From an uncultured Bacteroides sp. (GTDB lineage Bacteria; Bacteroidota; Bacteroidia; Bacteroidales; Bacteroidaceae): DNA of 64,000 nucleotides. Positions 27,800-36,700 of the stretch are shown here, in pieces. Numbering within the stretch: position 1 is the first letter of the stretch; every line of letters begins with the position of its first letter. Under the pieces are notes generated by a model, which was not told the origin of the DNA, searched no databases, and worked only from the letters and a program-made list of their open reading frames with translations. The stretch spans positions 3,224,001 to 3,288,000 of the forward strand of contig NZ_OY782186.1 of NCBI RefSeq assembly GCF_963677685.1, written 5' to 3'. The position numbers were made by a program, and so were the translations under genes.

Positions 27800-28714
27800 A
27801 TGGAAAAATTTGAATTACATATACTTGGTTGCGGGTCTGCACTACCTACCACACGCCATTTTGCCACATCTCAAGTAATCAATTTGCGTGATAAACTTTT
27901 TATGATTGATTGTGGAGAAGCTGCTCAGTTACAATTTCGCAAAGCACAATTAAAATTTTCCCGGCTTAATCACATCTTCATATCACACCTGCATGGTGAC
28001 CATTGTTTCGGACTACTAGGACTCATCTCTACATTCAGCCTACTGGGACGCACCGCTGAACTTCATATCCACTCTCCCAAAGGACTTGAAGCCATCCTCT
28101 CACCTATGCTCAAATTCTTCTGCTACAATCTGTCGTACAAAGTAGTATTTCACGAATTCAATACCAAAAAGACAACATTAATATACGAAGACCGCTCGCT
28201 AACAGTTAGCACCATCCCATTACAACACCGAATACCTTGTTGCGGTTTTCTGTTTTCAGAAAAACTAGGATTAAGACATATTCTTCGCGACATGATTGAC
28301 TTTTATGAAGTACCTATATACGAAATCAATAAAATAAAAAACGGATTCGATTACCTCACCCCAGATGGAGTCTTGATACCAAACTCCCGTTTAACGATGC
28401 CGGCAGATCCTATACGCAAATACGCTTATTGCTCAGACACAATATTCAACCCTGAAATCACAGAACAACTTTCAGAAGTAAATTTATTGTTTCATGAAGC
28501 CACATTCGCGCAAAGCGAATTAGCCCGAGCACGTGAGACTTTTCATTCTACAGCAGAGCAAGCTGCCAGTATTGCTAAAGAAGCCAATGCCAAACAATTA
28601 ATTATTGGGCACTTTTCAGCTCGCTATGAAAATGAAGAACAACTATTATCTGAAGCATCCACCATTTTTCCTAATACCATTGTCGCAAAAGAAGGTCTTT
28701 GCATAAAAATATAA
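27800..28714 (+). CDS. rnz: Ribonuclease Z
   Basis: tRNA 3'-end-processing endonuclease of the metallo-beta-lactamase superfamily, 304 aa from the ATG at 27800. The zinc-binding signature HLHGDH is at residues 63-68. Further ligands and landmarks are YCSDT (Asp near residue 215), HEATFA and IIGHFSARY near the C-terminus. The exosite region between residues 150 and 185 is typical of short RNase Z. An upstream in-frame extension to 27725 would encode a hydrophobic stretch, but it overlaps the rpsA terminator and this gene's promoter, so I reject it. Confidence 0.95.
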   Translation: MEKFELHILGCGSALPTTRHFATSQVINLRDKLFMIDCGEAAQLQFRKAQLKFSRLNHIFISHLHGDHCFGLLGLISTFSLLGRTAELHIHSPKGLEAILSPMLKFFCYNLSYKVVFHEFNTKKTTLIYEDRSLTVSTIPLQHRIPCCGFLFSEKLGLRHILRDMIDFYEVPIYEINKIKNGFDYLTPDGVLIPNSRLTMPADPIRKYAYCSDTIFNPEITEQLSEVNLLFHEATFAQSELARARETFHSTAEQAASIAKEANAKQLIIGHFSARYENEEQLLSEASTIFPNTIVAKEGLCIKI

Positions 28715-28815
28715 AACAATAGTTCGCTTTTACACGTTAAAATATTAAAAACATCACTTTTTGATAGGATAACAATGTATATTTGTATGTAATTGTAAGA
28801 TTTTAAAATGTATTT

Positions 28816-29127
28816 ATGAGAAAATTAGTCTTTTTCATTCTCCTCTTACTGAGTTCAGTCTCCGTTTTCACTGCAGCAGCAAAAGAAGACCCCAAAGTAC
28901 AGGAATCTGAAAAATTATCTTCTAAAGTCAGTAGTACTACTACCGGACAGACTCTTTATTTACAAAATATCTTACCTGGATCTCTTGTTGAAATATACAG
29001 CCTTGTAGGAATCAAATTATTGTCAATACGTTCAGAATCCTCTGAAAAAACAATAGAACTCTCCCTACCTAAAGGATATTATTTTTTAAAGGTAGCTAAT
29101 ACCGTAAAAAAAATAGTTATAAAATAA
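28816..29127 (+). CDS. Small exported protein resembling a type A C-terminal sorting domain
   Basis: Secreted protein of 103 aa: signal peptide (cleavage about residue 22, TAAA), a Ser/Thr/Lys-rich spacer, then a beta-rich tail of about 57 residues. The tail (VEIYSLVGIKLLSI ... LPKGYYFLKVANTVKKIVIK-like pattern, given in parts) strongly resembles the T9SS type A C-terminal domain: V-x-I-Y-x-L-x-G, then L-x-x-G-x-Y-x-L-K-V, ending K-x-V-x-K. It has no cargo domain. It precedes the ECF sigma gene by 41 bp and may be co-transcribed with it. Function unknown. Confidence 0.75.
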   Translation: MRKLVFFILLLLSSVSVFTAAAKEDPKVQESEKLSSKVSSTTTGQTLYLQNILPGSLVEIYSLVGIKLLSIRSESSEKTIELSLPKGYYFLKVANTVKKIVIK

Positions 29128-29168
29128 ATCATTAATGATTGTAGCATGAAAGGAATAATACTAGCCCT

Positions 29169-29720
29169 ATGAATTCTTATAATGAACGTGAGGTATTAGC
29201 CCTTCTTCAACAAGATAAAACTCAAAAAAAAGCCTTTGAGATGATCGTAGGACAATATAGTGAACAATTATATTGGCAAATAAGACGAATGGTACTATCG
29301 CATGAAGATTCAAATGACATACTACAAAACACATTCATAAAAGCATGGATTAACCTTGATTATTTCCGAGCTGAAGCAAAACTATCCACTTGGTTATATA
29401 GAATTGCACTAAATGAATGCCTGACTTTTTTGAATAAACAAAAAGCCGTAAACACAGTTGACATTGATAATCCCGAACTTATGGTTGAACAAAAGCTAGA
29501 AAGTGATCCATACTTTTCAGGCGATCAAATAGAACTTATGCTGCAAAAGGCCTTACTATCACTTCCCGAGAAACAACGCATAGTGTTTAATCTAAAATAC
29601 TATCAAGATATGAAATACGAAGAAATGTCTGATATTCTAGGTACTTCTGTTGGCGCATTAAAAGCTTCGTATCACCATGCCGTAAAAAAGATAGAGAAAT
29701 TTTTAGAAGAAACCGATTAA
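29169..29720 (+). CDS. RNA polymerase ECF-type sigma-70 factor
   Basis: Sigma factor of 183 aa. Region 2 spans about 20-90, with LYWQIRRMVLSHEDSNDILQ and NTFIKAWINLDYFRAEAKLSTWLYRIA-type core binding and -10 recognition helices. Region 4 spans about 125-180, with LSLPEKQRIVFNLKYYQDMKYEEMSDILGTSVGALKASYHHA giving the helix-turn-helix (quoted in family terms: LPEKQR...V.NLKYY....YEE.....GTS.GALK). It would direct polymerase to a small regulon. The next two genes look like its membrane partner and a periplasmic component. Confidence 0.95.
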   Translation: MNSYNEREVLALLQQDKTQKKAFEMIVGQYSEQLYWQIRRMVLSHEDSNDILQNTFIKAWINLDYFRAEAKLSTWLYRIALNECLTFLNKQKAVNTVDIDNPELMVEQKLESDPYFSGDQIELMLQKALLSLPEKQRIVFNLKYYQDMKYEEMSDILGTSVGALKASYHHAVKKIEKFLEETD

Positions 29721-29765
29721 ACTTTTTAGCTCATTAAGTGTCTAATAGATAAGGAGGATAAAATA

Positions 29766-30140
29766 ATGAAAGAAGAAGATAAAATCTTAAGGAAAGTAGG
29801 GACGGAGAACCATTTCAGTGTTCCTGAAGGTTACTTCGAGAATCTTACTTCAGAAGTAATGAAAAAGCTCCCTAAAAAAGAGAATCCTACTTTTGCTGTA
29901 AAAGAGCCTACCACATGGGATAAAGTAAAACCATGGGTATACATGGCTGCAATGTTTGTTGGAGCAGCTCTGATAATCAGAGTGGCCTCATCTGATGACG
30001 CAACATTAAAAAATAAAGCAAAAAGAAGTGCTGAGACAGAGCTTAACGAACCTGTTTCAGACGAATATATTGATGTAGTACTAAGTCACTCAATGCTAGA
30101 TGACTATTCATTGTATGTATATTTAAGTGATGCAGAATAA
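29766..30140 (+). CDS. Single-pass membrane protein, probable anti-sigma partner
   Basis: Protein of 124 aa with a cytoplasmic N-terminus containing NHFSVPEGYFENLTSEVM, a motif common in Bacteroidetes proteins encoded next to ECF sigma factors. One membrane segment (about residues 58-76, PWVYMAAMFVGAALIIRVAS) is followed by a short periplasmic tail. It starts 45 bp after the sigma gene, behind an AAGGAGG-like ribosome site at 29751-29757, unusually strong for this genome. An anti-sigma or sigma-tether role is inferred from topology and position; no ZAS motif is visible. Confidence 0.75.
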   Translation: MKEEDKILRKVGTENHFSVPEGYFENLTSEVMKKLPKKENPTFAVKEPTTWDKVKPWVYMAAMFVGAALIIRVASSDDATLKNKAKRSAETELNEPVSDEYIDVVLSHSMLDDYSLYVYLSDAE

Positions 30141-30159
30141 TCTAATAAACAGATTAAAA

Positions 30160-30624
30160 ATGAACAGACTAATCGTTTTAATATTCCTATTTACAATATC
30201 TGCTGCCCAACTTTTCGGAGTAGAAGATTACAACCAACGCCTTACCCCTGATGAGTTTAGAGCAAAACAAAAAACTTTTATTACTGAAGATGTCGGTCTA
30301 ACAACAAAAGAAGCAGATGCTTTCTTTCCTATTTATTTTGAACTACAAGATAAAAAGAAAGAAATCAATGATCAGATATGGAAACTATTACATAAAGGTA
30401 GAAATCCTCAAACAACCGAAGAACAATACAATGACCTTCTTAACAAAATGTATGATCTGCGTATCGCTTCCGACAAATTAGAAAAAGCTTATTTTCAAAA
30501 ATTTAAAGGCTTATTATCTTCTCGTAAAATATATATGGTTCAAAGGGCCGAAATGCGTTTTCACCGAAAATTATTAAGAGGTATGAATCAGAAAAGTAGA
30601 AGAAAAAGACCTAATGACAAATAA
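30160..30624 (+). CDS. Periplasmic CpxP/Spy-like helical protein
   Basis: Exported protein of 154 aa from the ATG at 30160: signal peptide (MNRLIVLIFLFTISAAQLFG) and a helical body with RLTPDEFRAKQKTFITEDVG, GLTTKEADAFFPIYFELQDKKKE and a basic tail. The 'LT..EA..FFP.Y.E...K' pattern resembles the Bacteroidetes relatives of CpxP/Spy periplasmic stress proteins. The open frame extends back to 30127, overlapping the upstream gene by 14 bases, but only the 30160 start gives a normal signal peptide. As third gene after an ECF sigma it may be a sensor or output of that system. Confidence 0.72.
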   Translation: MNRLIVLIFLFTISAAQLFGVEDYNQRLTPDEFRAKQKTFITEDVGLTTKEADAFFPIYFELQDKKKEINDQIWKLLHKGRNPQTTEEQYNDLLNKMYDLRIASDKLEKAYFQKFKGLLSSRKIYMVQRAEMRFHRKLLRGMNQKSRRKRPNDK

Positions 30625-30644
30625 ATAATAATAATTAGCAGATT

Positions 30645-30676
30645 TGTTTCATGCAAAGATTGTTTTGCATGAAACA
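30645..30676. terminator. Strong hairpin after the ECF sigma cluster
   Basis: tgtttcatgcaaa pairs with ttttgcatgaaaca over about 13 bp with a short loop. No long T-run follows on the plus strand, so it may act as a bidirectional terminator or an RNA 3'-end stabiliser between convergent units. Confidence 0.6.
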
Positions 30677-30700
30677 GATAATATAATTTATATCAGTTAG

Positions 30701-31367
30701 TTAATCGATAGCTCTGCCTTCTCTCATTCCCTCTTCCACTTCTTTCCACAGATTCTTGGTGATGATATGTACAATATCAAACACCATCAACCCATCAGAT
30801 TTAACTAAATTCATCTTGATAGCTTCAGACAATTTATCGGGAGTTTTATAAAATTGACCAACTAAAATTCCCCCCATAAACTTATTCTCTTTGAGAATAG
30901 TTCTTAAATGTGTACAAGAACCTTCCACACAATACCAAGTGCCCGATTGCGCTTGACTATCGGTTTCATCCCAAACACTACAATTAGCTTTTTTATACTC
31001 CTCCAAAAAGATATCAGTATAATAGCTCCCCGTCGCATACAAGTCGATTAACTCCGCATATCCATATTTCATATAATTAGAAGTCGCCCAATCAAAGTCT
31101 TTACTCGGATCATATTTCTTACTAGCAAAATTAATACCAAGCACCAGTATAAGTTCCAAACGAAATTTAAGGATTAGCTTCCTTCACTTCTTTACGAGCC
31201 AAAGCCATAAAATCAGTAATATTTTTGGTTCTCCATTCAATCCATTTCAAAAAAGAAGGTCCACGATCAATTACATATTTTCCTTTTTGATCCTTCTTCC
31301 ATTGATAAATATCTTCAGGGAAACGATCCAGTTTATGACCGATATATTCTTCAAACTTAGAAGTAGT
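30701..31367 (-). pseudogene. 3' remnant of a glycosidase-like gene (alpha-amylase/GH-like family)
   Basis: The longest open part (30701-31159) encodes NFASKKYDPSKDFDW...YMKYGYAELIDLYATGSYYTD...LWKEVEEGMREGRAID, matching the C-terminal end of Bacteroides proteins annotated as alpha-amylase or glycosyl-hydrolase-like. Upstream in another frame are KFEEYIGHKLDRFPEDIYQW, FLKWIEWRTKNITDFMALAR and, after a TAA stop, ISFGTYTGAWY, the natural preceding segments. So there is at least one stop and one frameshift near 31150-31190. The 5' two-thirds is missing, cut off near 31367 where an opposite-strand remnant begins. Family assignment is moderate; decay is clear. Confidence 0.72.
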
Positions 31368-31535
31368 TTATCTCTAACCGACGATTACATCACGCAACCT
31401 ATCAAAACTACCGTCAGAAAAGACTCTTTAAACCTAGTCAATAAAAACTCTGTTATCATGACTTCCAAGCTTAAAGACCACGCAGGAATTATCGGAGCGT
31501 GCATGCTGGCACGTAGCAGAATGTTTGAGGATTAA
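31368..31535 (+). pseudogene. 3' remnant of a ROK-family gene
   Basis: The last 55 codons (LSLTDDYITQPIKTTV ... SKLKDHAGIIGACMLARSRMFED) match the C-terminal end of ROK-family proteins (sugar kinases and NagC-type repressors), where '(A)GIIGA..LAR' is characteristic. Codons upstream of about 31368 belong to the antisense of the glycosidase remnant, so the gene is truncated at a recombination junction. It has no start, promoter or catalytic part. Confidence 0.65.
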
Positions 31536-31585
31536 GAACAAGCAGCTCCCCTATTTGTTTTATCAACAGAATAAAATGAATAATT

Positions 31586-32407
31586 ATGGAGACATTGAAA
31601 TTAAATAACGGAGTAGAAATACCCTCCATAGGTCTCGGCGTATGGAAAATGGACGATGCAACATTAGCTTATAAAGCGATAAGATTTGCTTTAGATTTAG
31701 GCTATAGGCATATTGATACTGCTATGATTTATAAAAATGAAGAAGTAGTAGGCAAAGCGATAAAAGATTCTGGTATAGCAAGAGAAGAGATATTCTTAAC
31801 GACTAAACTTTGGAATGATGACCAACGCTCAGGTAAGGTGACAGAAGCTATCAATGCCAGCCTTAAAAGACTGAATACTGAATACGTTGACTTATATCTT
31901 GTCCATTGGCCGGTTAAAGAGACCTATATCAGCGTATGGGAAAAGATGGAAAAGGTATATCAAGACGGCAAAACAAAAGCTATTGGTGTAAGCAATTACC
32001 AACCTTATCATCTTGACGAACTGCTACAAAAAACGGAGATAGTTCCTAGCGTTAATCAAATAGAGTGCTATCCATATCTTTCGCAAGAGGCAGTAATTAC
32101 TTACTGCAAAGGAAAAGGCATTCATCCTGAAGCATGGGGACCGTTAGGTGCTGGAAAAACAGATATTCTAACCAATCCAATAATGCAAGGGATTGCTAAA
32201 AACCACAATAAATCTACTGCGCAGGTCGCTCTACGTTGGAATCTTCAGCGAGGAGTTATAATTATTCCCAAATCAGTGCATGAAAATAGATTATCGGAAA
32301 ACTTTTCTATCGCAGATTTTTCATTAACAGCAGAAGAAATGAAACAAATAAACCGCTTAGATAAAAATATGCGCTTAGGCCCTCATCCTGATAATTTCGA
32401 TTTCTAG
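31586..32407 (+). CDS. Aldo/keto reductase
   Basis: NADPH-dependent cytoplasmic oxidoreductase of 273 aa, (beta/alpha)8 barrel. The catalytic tetrad is visible: Asp and Tyr in YRHIDTAMIYKNEEVVG, Lys in FLTTKLW, and His in DLYLVHWP. The NADP-binding C-terminal motif is IIIPKSVHENRLSENFSI. Length and motifs place it with the AKR5-type 2,5-diketogluconate reductase/methylglyoxal reductase group; the substrate is not predictable. It is monocistronic, with an unusually strong downstream hairpin. Confidence 0.94.
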   Translation: METLKLNNGVEIPSIGLGVWKMDDATLAYKAIRFALDLGYRHIDTAMIYKNEEVVGKAIKDSGIAREEIFLTTKLWNDDQRSGKVTEAINASLKRLNTEYVDLYLVHWPVKETYISVWEKMEKVYQDGKTKAIGVSNYQPYHLDELLQKTEIVPSVNQIECYPYLSQEAVITYCKGKGIHPEAWGPLGAGKTDILTNPIMQGIAKNHNKSTAQVALRWNLQRGVIIIPKSVHENRLSENFSIADFSLTAEEMKQINRLDKNMRLGPHPDNFDF

Positions 32408-32422
32408 CAAAAGCGTCTCAAC

Positions 32423-32473
32423 CCAAACTAGCATACTCAATACTTCAAAAGAATATTGAGTATGCTAGTTTGG
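32423..32473. terminator. Long-stem terminator after aldo/keto reductase gene
   Basis: ccaaactagcatactcaat pairs with attgagtatgctagtttgg, a 19-bp perfect stem with a 13-base loop. No classical T-tract follows, but position 16 bases after the stop supports a transcription or RNA-end role. Confidence 0.7.
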
Positions 32474-32578
32474 CAAAAAGAACTATGCACAAATGATAGA
32501 TCAGGAACTTGCATTTGCCAATTTTGATTTAAAATATTTATTGTATTTTTGCACCTCAATTTTAGCAAGATATAACCA

Positions 32579-33388
32579 ATGGGATTGGAAAAAGGTATTT
32601 TTAAAAGAACTGAATTATTACTCGGCAACGACCTGATGAGTAAAATAGCTCGTACCAAAGTGATTATCTTTGGTGTAGGAGGAGTAGGAAGCTGGTGTGC
32701 AGAAAGCCTCACCAGATCAGGTATTGCTCAATTAACAATAGTGGATTCTGATCGTATCTGCGTGACGAATATTAACCGCCAACTGATGGCAACCACCCGA
32801 ACAGTGGGACAAGTTAAAGTTGATGCTCTTAAAACTCGACTATTAGAGATTAACCCTAAAGCCGAGATTAATGCATTGCAACAAATTTATAGTGCAGAAA
32901 CATCTGGCTCCTTTCATTTAGATGAGTACGATTATATCATTGATGCCATAGACAGTTTAGAAAATAAAGCAGAACTTATCCGTACTGCTACCAAAACAAA
33001 AGCAGTTTTTTTCTCTTCTATGGGAGCAGCTTTAAAAATGGATCCTACCAAAATCAAGGTAGCAGAGTTTTGGAAAGTTATAGGCTGTCCGCTTGCAAGG
33101 GCTCTTCGAAACAAACTAAAAAAGGGAGAGCGCCCTTCAAAGAAATTTCTTTGTGTATTTAGCGAAGAATTGCTCGAAAACAAAGGTGCTAATTCTTCGT
33201 GTGGTACAGAGCAATGCCTCTGCCCGAAAACAAAGAATGGACCAGGAGATCCTGATTTAATAAACCATGAATGGTGTAGCAAGAAAGCGCGTATCAACGG
33301 TACAATGGCGCATAGTACCGCCATGTTCGGATTCACCATTGCCGGATTGGTCATGGATGATTTATACCAAAAAGCAGAACTGTCCTAA
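32579..33388 (+). CDS. tcdA: tRNA threonylcarbamoyladenosine dehydratase
   Basis: E1/ThiF-superfamily enzyme of 269 aa that cyclises t6A37 to ct6A in ANN-decoding tRNAs using ATP. The nucleotide-binding GVGGVGSWCAESLTRSG lies near residue 32, followed by VDSDRICVTNINRQL (adenylation Asp and Arg), a YIIDAIDSLENKAELI segment and the C-terminal AHSTAMFGFTIAGLV helix. Cysteines in SSCGTEQCLCP occupy the family's usual site. A -7-like TATTTTTG at 32544-32551 with TTTG 17 bases upstream precedes it. The stop codon lies inside a hairpin. Confidence 0.93.
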   Translation: MGLEKGIFKRTELLLGNDLMSKIARTKVIIFGVGGVGSWCAESLTRSGIAQLTIVDSDRICVTNINRQLMATTRTVGQVKVDALKTRLLEINPKAEINALQQIYSAETSGSFHLDEYDYIIDAIDSLENKAELIRTATKTKAVFFSSMGAALKMDPTKIKVAEFWKVIGCPLARALRNKLKKGERPSKKFLCVFSEELLENKGANSSCGTEQCLCPKTKNGPGDPDLINHEWCSKKARINGTMAHSTAMFGFTIAGLVMDDLYQKAELS

Positions 33389-33404
33389 CTATAAGGACAG
33401 TTCT
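33376..33404 (+). terminator. Hairpin overlapping the tcdA stop codon
   Basis: agaactgtcct and aggacagttct form an 11-bp stem around a 7-base loop, with the TAA stop within it, then a T/C-rich stretch. It probably ends the tcdA transcript. Confidence 0.6.
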
Positions 33405-33714
33405 ATCATCTCTTCTATTCTCTTATCTATTTTACCGTTCTTCTCAGCCTTCCTAAAATCTTTATGGATGCAAAATAATTGGCAGAATGATTTTTTATTC
33501 AGTATATATTTATATATTTGCCACTATACATGCCGATTGCACATCTTAAAGATAAATTTGAGTTATGAAAAGATCGTATTTACCCTTTAACAAGTTCTCG
33601 GAGCAAGCACTGCAAACACTGCACCGATATAGAGCTGTACAATTTAGCCCCACCTCGCTTATGTTTTAATCAATGAGATAGACTTTTTCGTTTCACTTAA
33701 TTAAAACCATAAAT
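33405..33714 (+). promoter_or_regulatory. putA upstream region with -7 elements and a 34-codon small ORF
   Basis: The gap before putA contains two -7-like elements, TATATTTG at 33513-33520 and TAAATTTG at 33553-33560, neither with a good -33 box. An ATG at 33565 opens a 34-codon frame (MKRSYLPFNKFSEQALQTLH..., stop at 33667-33669) ending 45 bases before the putA ATG. It may be a leader peptide or chance. Nothing else was recognised. Confidence 0.35.
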
Positions 33715-36700
33715 ATGAATACTCCCAGTATACAAGAAGTAAAAGATTGGGTATTGCAACTTCATGACCAATGCGAACAAATGATGACGGAAGAAGAACG
33801 CAAAGAGCAACATAAATATGCTACAATGGTTCAACGTCCGGGTGATAAAGCTTTCTTATCAAAGATGCTCGACGAGTCATCACAAATCCATGATAACAAA
33901 AAACTCTCAAAACGAATCAACGTTCTTATAGAAAAATATGGTATTCCTGAATTTCTAAATAAACGAGATACTCTCCTATTCAAAATGTACCATTCCTTTG
34001 GACACTATTTTAGCTCCATAGCCATCCCAATCATCAAGAAACGTCTTCGAATGGACACCTCTAAAGTTATTATCAACGAAGAGCGTCCTAAACTAACCAA
34101 ACACCTATCTACTCGTTTTCAACAGAAAATAGGTCAAAATGTGAATTTGCTCGGCGAAGTGGTGTTAGGTAATAAAGAAGCCGACCATCGCTATTTTCAT
34201 TACCTGGAAGCACTTGAGTCACCGGATATTAACTACATATCCGTCAAGATATCAGGTATTTACGCACAGACGCATGCACTGAATTATAAGGAGAGCTTTC
34301 CGGAACTCCTCATGCGCATGTCTGCTCTATATCAAAAAGCCATCGACTTTCCTTATATTGATGAAGAAGGAGTTAAAAAGCCTAAATTTATCAACCTGGA
34401 TATGGAAGAGTACAAAGACACCCACTTTACTATGCGCCTCTTCAAAGCGGTGCTTAGCAGACCGGAATTTAAAAATTATTCGGCAGGTATTGTTATTCAG
34501 GCCTACTTGCCCGACGCTTATGATTTCCAAACGGAACTTTTGGAATTTGCGAAAGAAAGAGTTGCCCAAGGAGGAGCTCCTATCAAGATGCGCCTTGTAA
34601 AAGGATGCAATCTAGAGATGGAAAGTGTCATCTCTTCACTCAAAGGGTGGCCTAACCCCATTCGTTCTTCTAAAGTAGAGGTTGATGCCAACTATTTGCT
34701 CATCTTAGAGAGAGCGCTTCTTCCGGAAAATGCTTCATGTTTACACATCGGAGTAGCTTCGCATAACCTTTTCACCATTTCTTACGCTTATCTGCTTAGC
34801 CAAAAGTATGATTCTACTCCTTACATGACTTTTGAAATGCTCGAAGGCATGGCCAACCATCTTTGGCGGGCACAATCCAGTTTAGGCAACCGCGTCATCC
34901 TCTACACTCCTGTAGTTAAAAACGAACATTTTCTCAATGCAGTATCTTATTTGGTTAGACGTCTGGACGAAAATACCGGACCGGAAAATTTCCTTTCCTA
35001 CTCATTCAACCTGAAGCCGGGAAGTAAAAACTGGAGTTTTTTGGAAAAACAGTTTGAAGAAGCCTATCAACTAAAAGATCACCTAACTCACATCCCTACC
35101 CGTACACAAGATCGCAACAAAGATTATGCTCCTGTTGCTCCAGCTGACAAGTTCGCCAATGAACCGGATACGGATTTCGACTTACCTCAAAATCAACAAT
35201 GGGTTGAATCCATCTTCTCTGAATGGAAGAAAAAGAAAGAAGAAGAGTCCACTCTGATCCCCCTACAGATAGGAGCAGAAACAGTTGTTACAAAGAATAA
35301 GCATAGCTATTATGATCGTTGCCAAAACGACGAAGTGAAAATTTGCGAAATGTCGCAAGCAGACGTAGAAGAAATAAAACAAATCATAACCATTGCTGAA
35401 AAAGATCCAAGTGGTTGGAGGCAAACAAGCTTATCTGAACGACATAAAATAATGTATGACGCAGCCAACCACTTAGGTGAAATGCGAGGTGACTTAATAG
35501 GATGTATGTGTGCCGTGACAGGAAAAACGGTGACCGAAGGCGACGTTGAAGTTTCTGAAGGCATTGACTACGCACGTTTCTACACTACAGCCATGCAAGA
35601 GTTTGATGCATTGAGCAACATCAATATTACTCCCAAAGGTACTGTACTCGTTATTTCTCCATGGAATTTCCCTTGTGCCATTCCTATTGGTGGCATTGTA
35701 GCCGCATTAGCCGGTGGCAATACGGTTATTTTAAAGCCTGCCACAGTAGCAGCCCCCGTAGCATGGATATTTGCAGAAGCCTTTTGGAAAGCAGGCGTAC
35801 CCAAAGAAGCACTTCAAGTAGTAATAACAACCAGAGAAGCACTTAAAGTACTCACTACAGCCCCTGAAATAAAGCATATCATTCTTACCGGTGGAACAGA
35901 AACAGCTCAAAGCATTACACGAGTTAATCCATCCACTCCATTATCAGCTGAAACAGGAGGTAAAAATGCCATGATACTCACAGCTTCAGGTGACAAAGAT
36001 CATGCGATTATAAATACTGTTGCTTCTGCTTTCGGCAATGCCGGACAAAAATGCTCCGCTTGCTCACTGTTATTGGTCGAGCGTTCAGTATACGAAGATC
36101 CTTGTTTCAAAAGCAAACTCTTAGATGCCGCCACTAGTATGAAAGTAGGCAGCGTATGGAATAGCGGAAATGTAGTGGGGCCTATGATTACAAACAACAA
36201 TGAGAAATTATTGAAAGCCCTCAGCCTTGATCCAGGTGAAAAATGGTTAGTTGCTCCTCACTTCCTCGACGAAAAAAAATATCTGCTTGCACCCTGCATT
36301 AAATGGGACGTAAAGCCCGATAGTTATTCGTTCCAAACAGAGCTCTTTGGACCTATGCTAAGTGTAGCGTGCATCGATAGTCTGGAAGAAGGAATCAAGT
36401 TAGTTAACAGTCTCGATTACGGATTAACTTCCGGTCTGCAAAGTCTGGATGAAGAAGAGCAAGAGTATTGGAAAACCCACATAGAAGCAGGTAACCTCTA
36501 CATCAACCGCAGCATCACCGGTGCCATCGTTAACCGTCAACCTTTTGGAGGCATGAAACTCTCTGCTTTTGGAGGTGGTCTGAAAGCCGGAGGTCCCAAC
36601 TATTGTACCTCTTTTGTGCATATCAGCGATAAAGATGAAAATAGTGCAGACAATTACGAAGAAACTTATCTTAAAGAGTTTTCCCAGCCCAGAGATATCA

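Noticed and set aside
31287..31367. N-terminal part of the open frame that includes the ROK remnant
   Set aside because: This section is antisense to the glycosidase remnant (DRFPEDIYQW region) and shows no ROK similarity.
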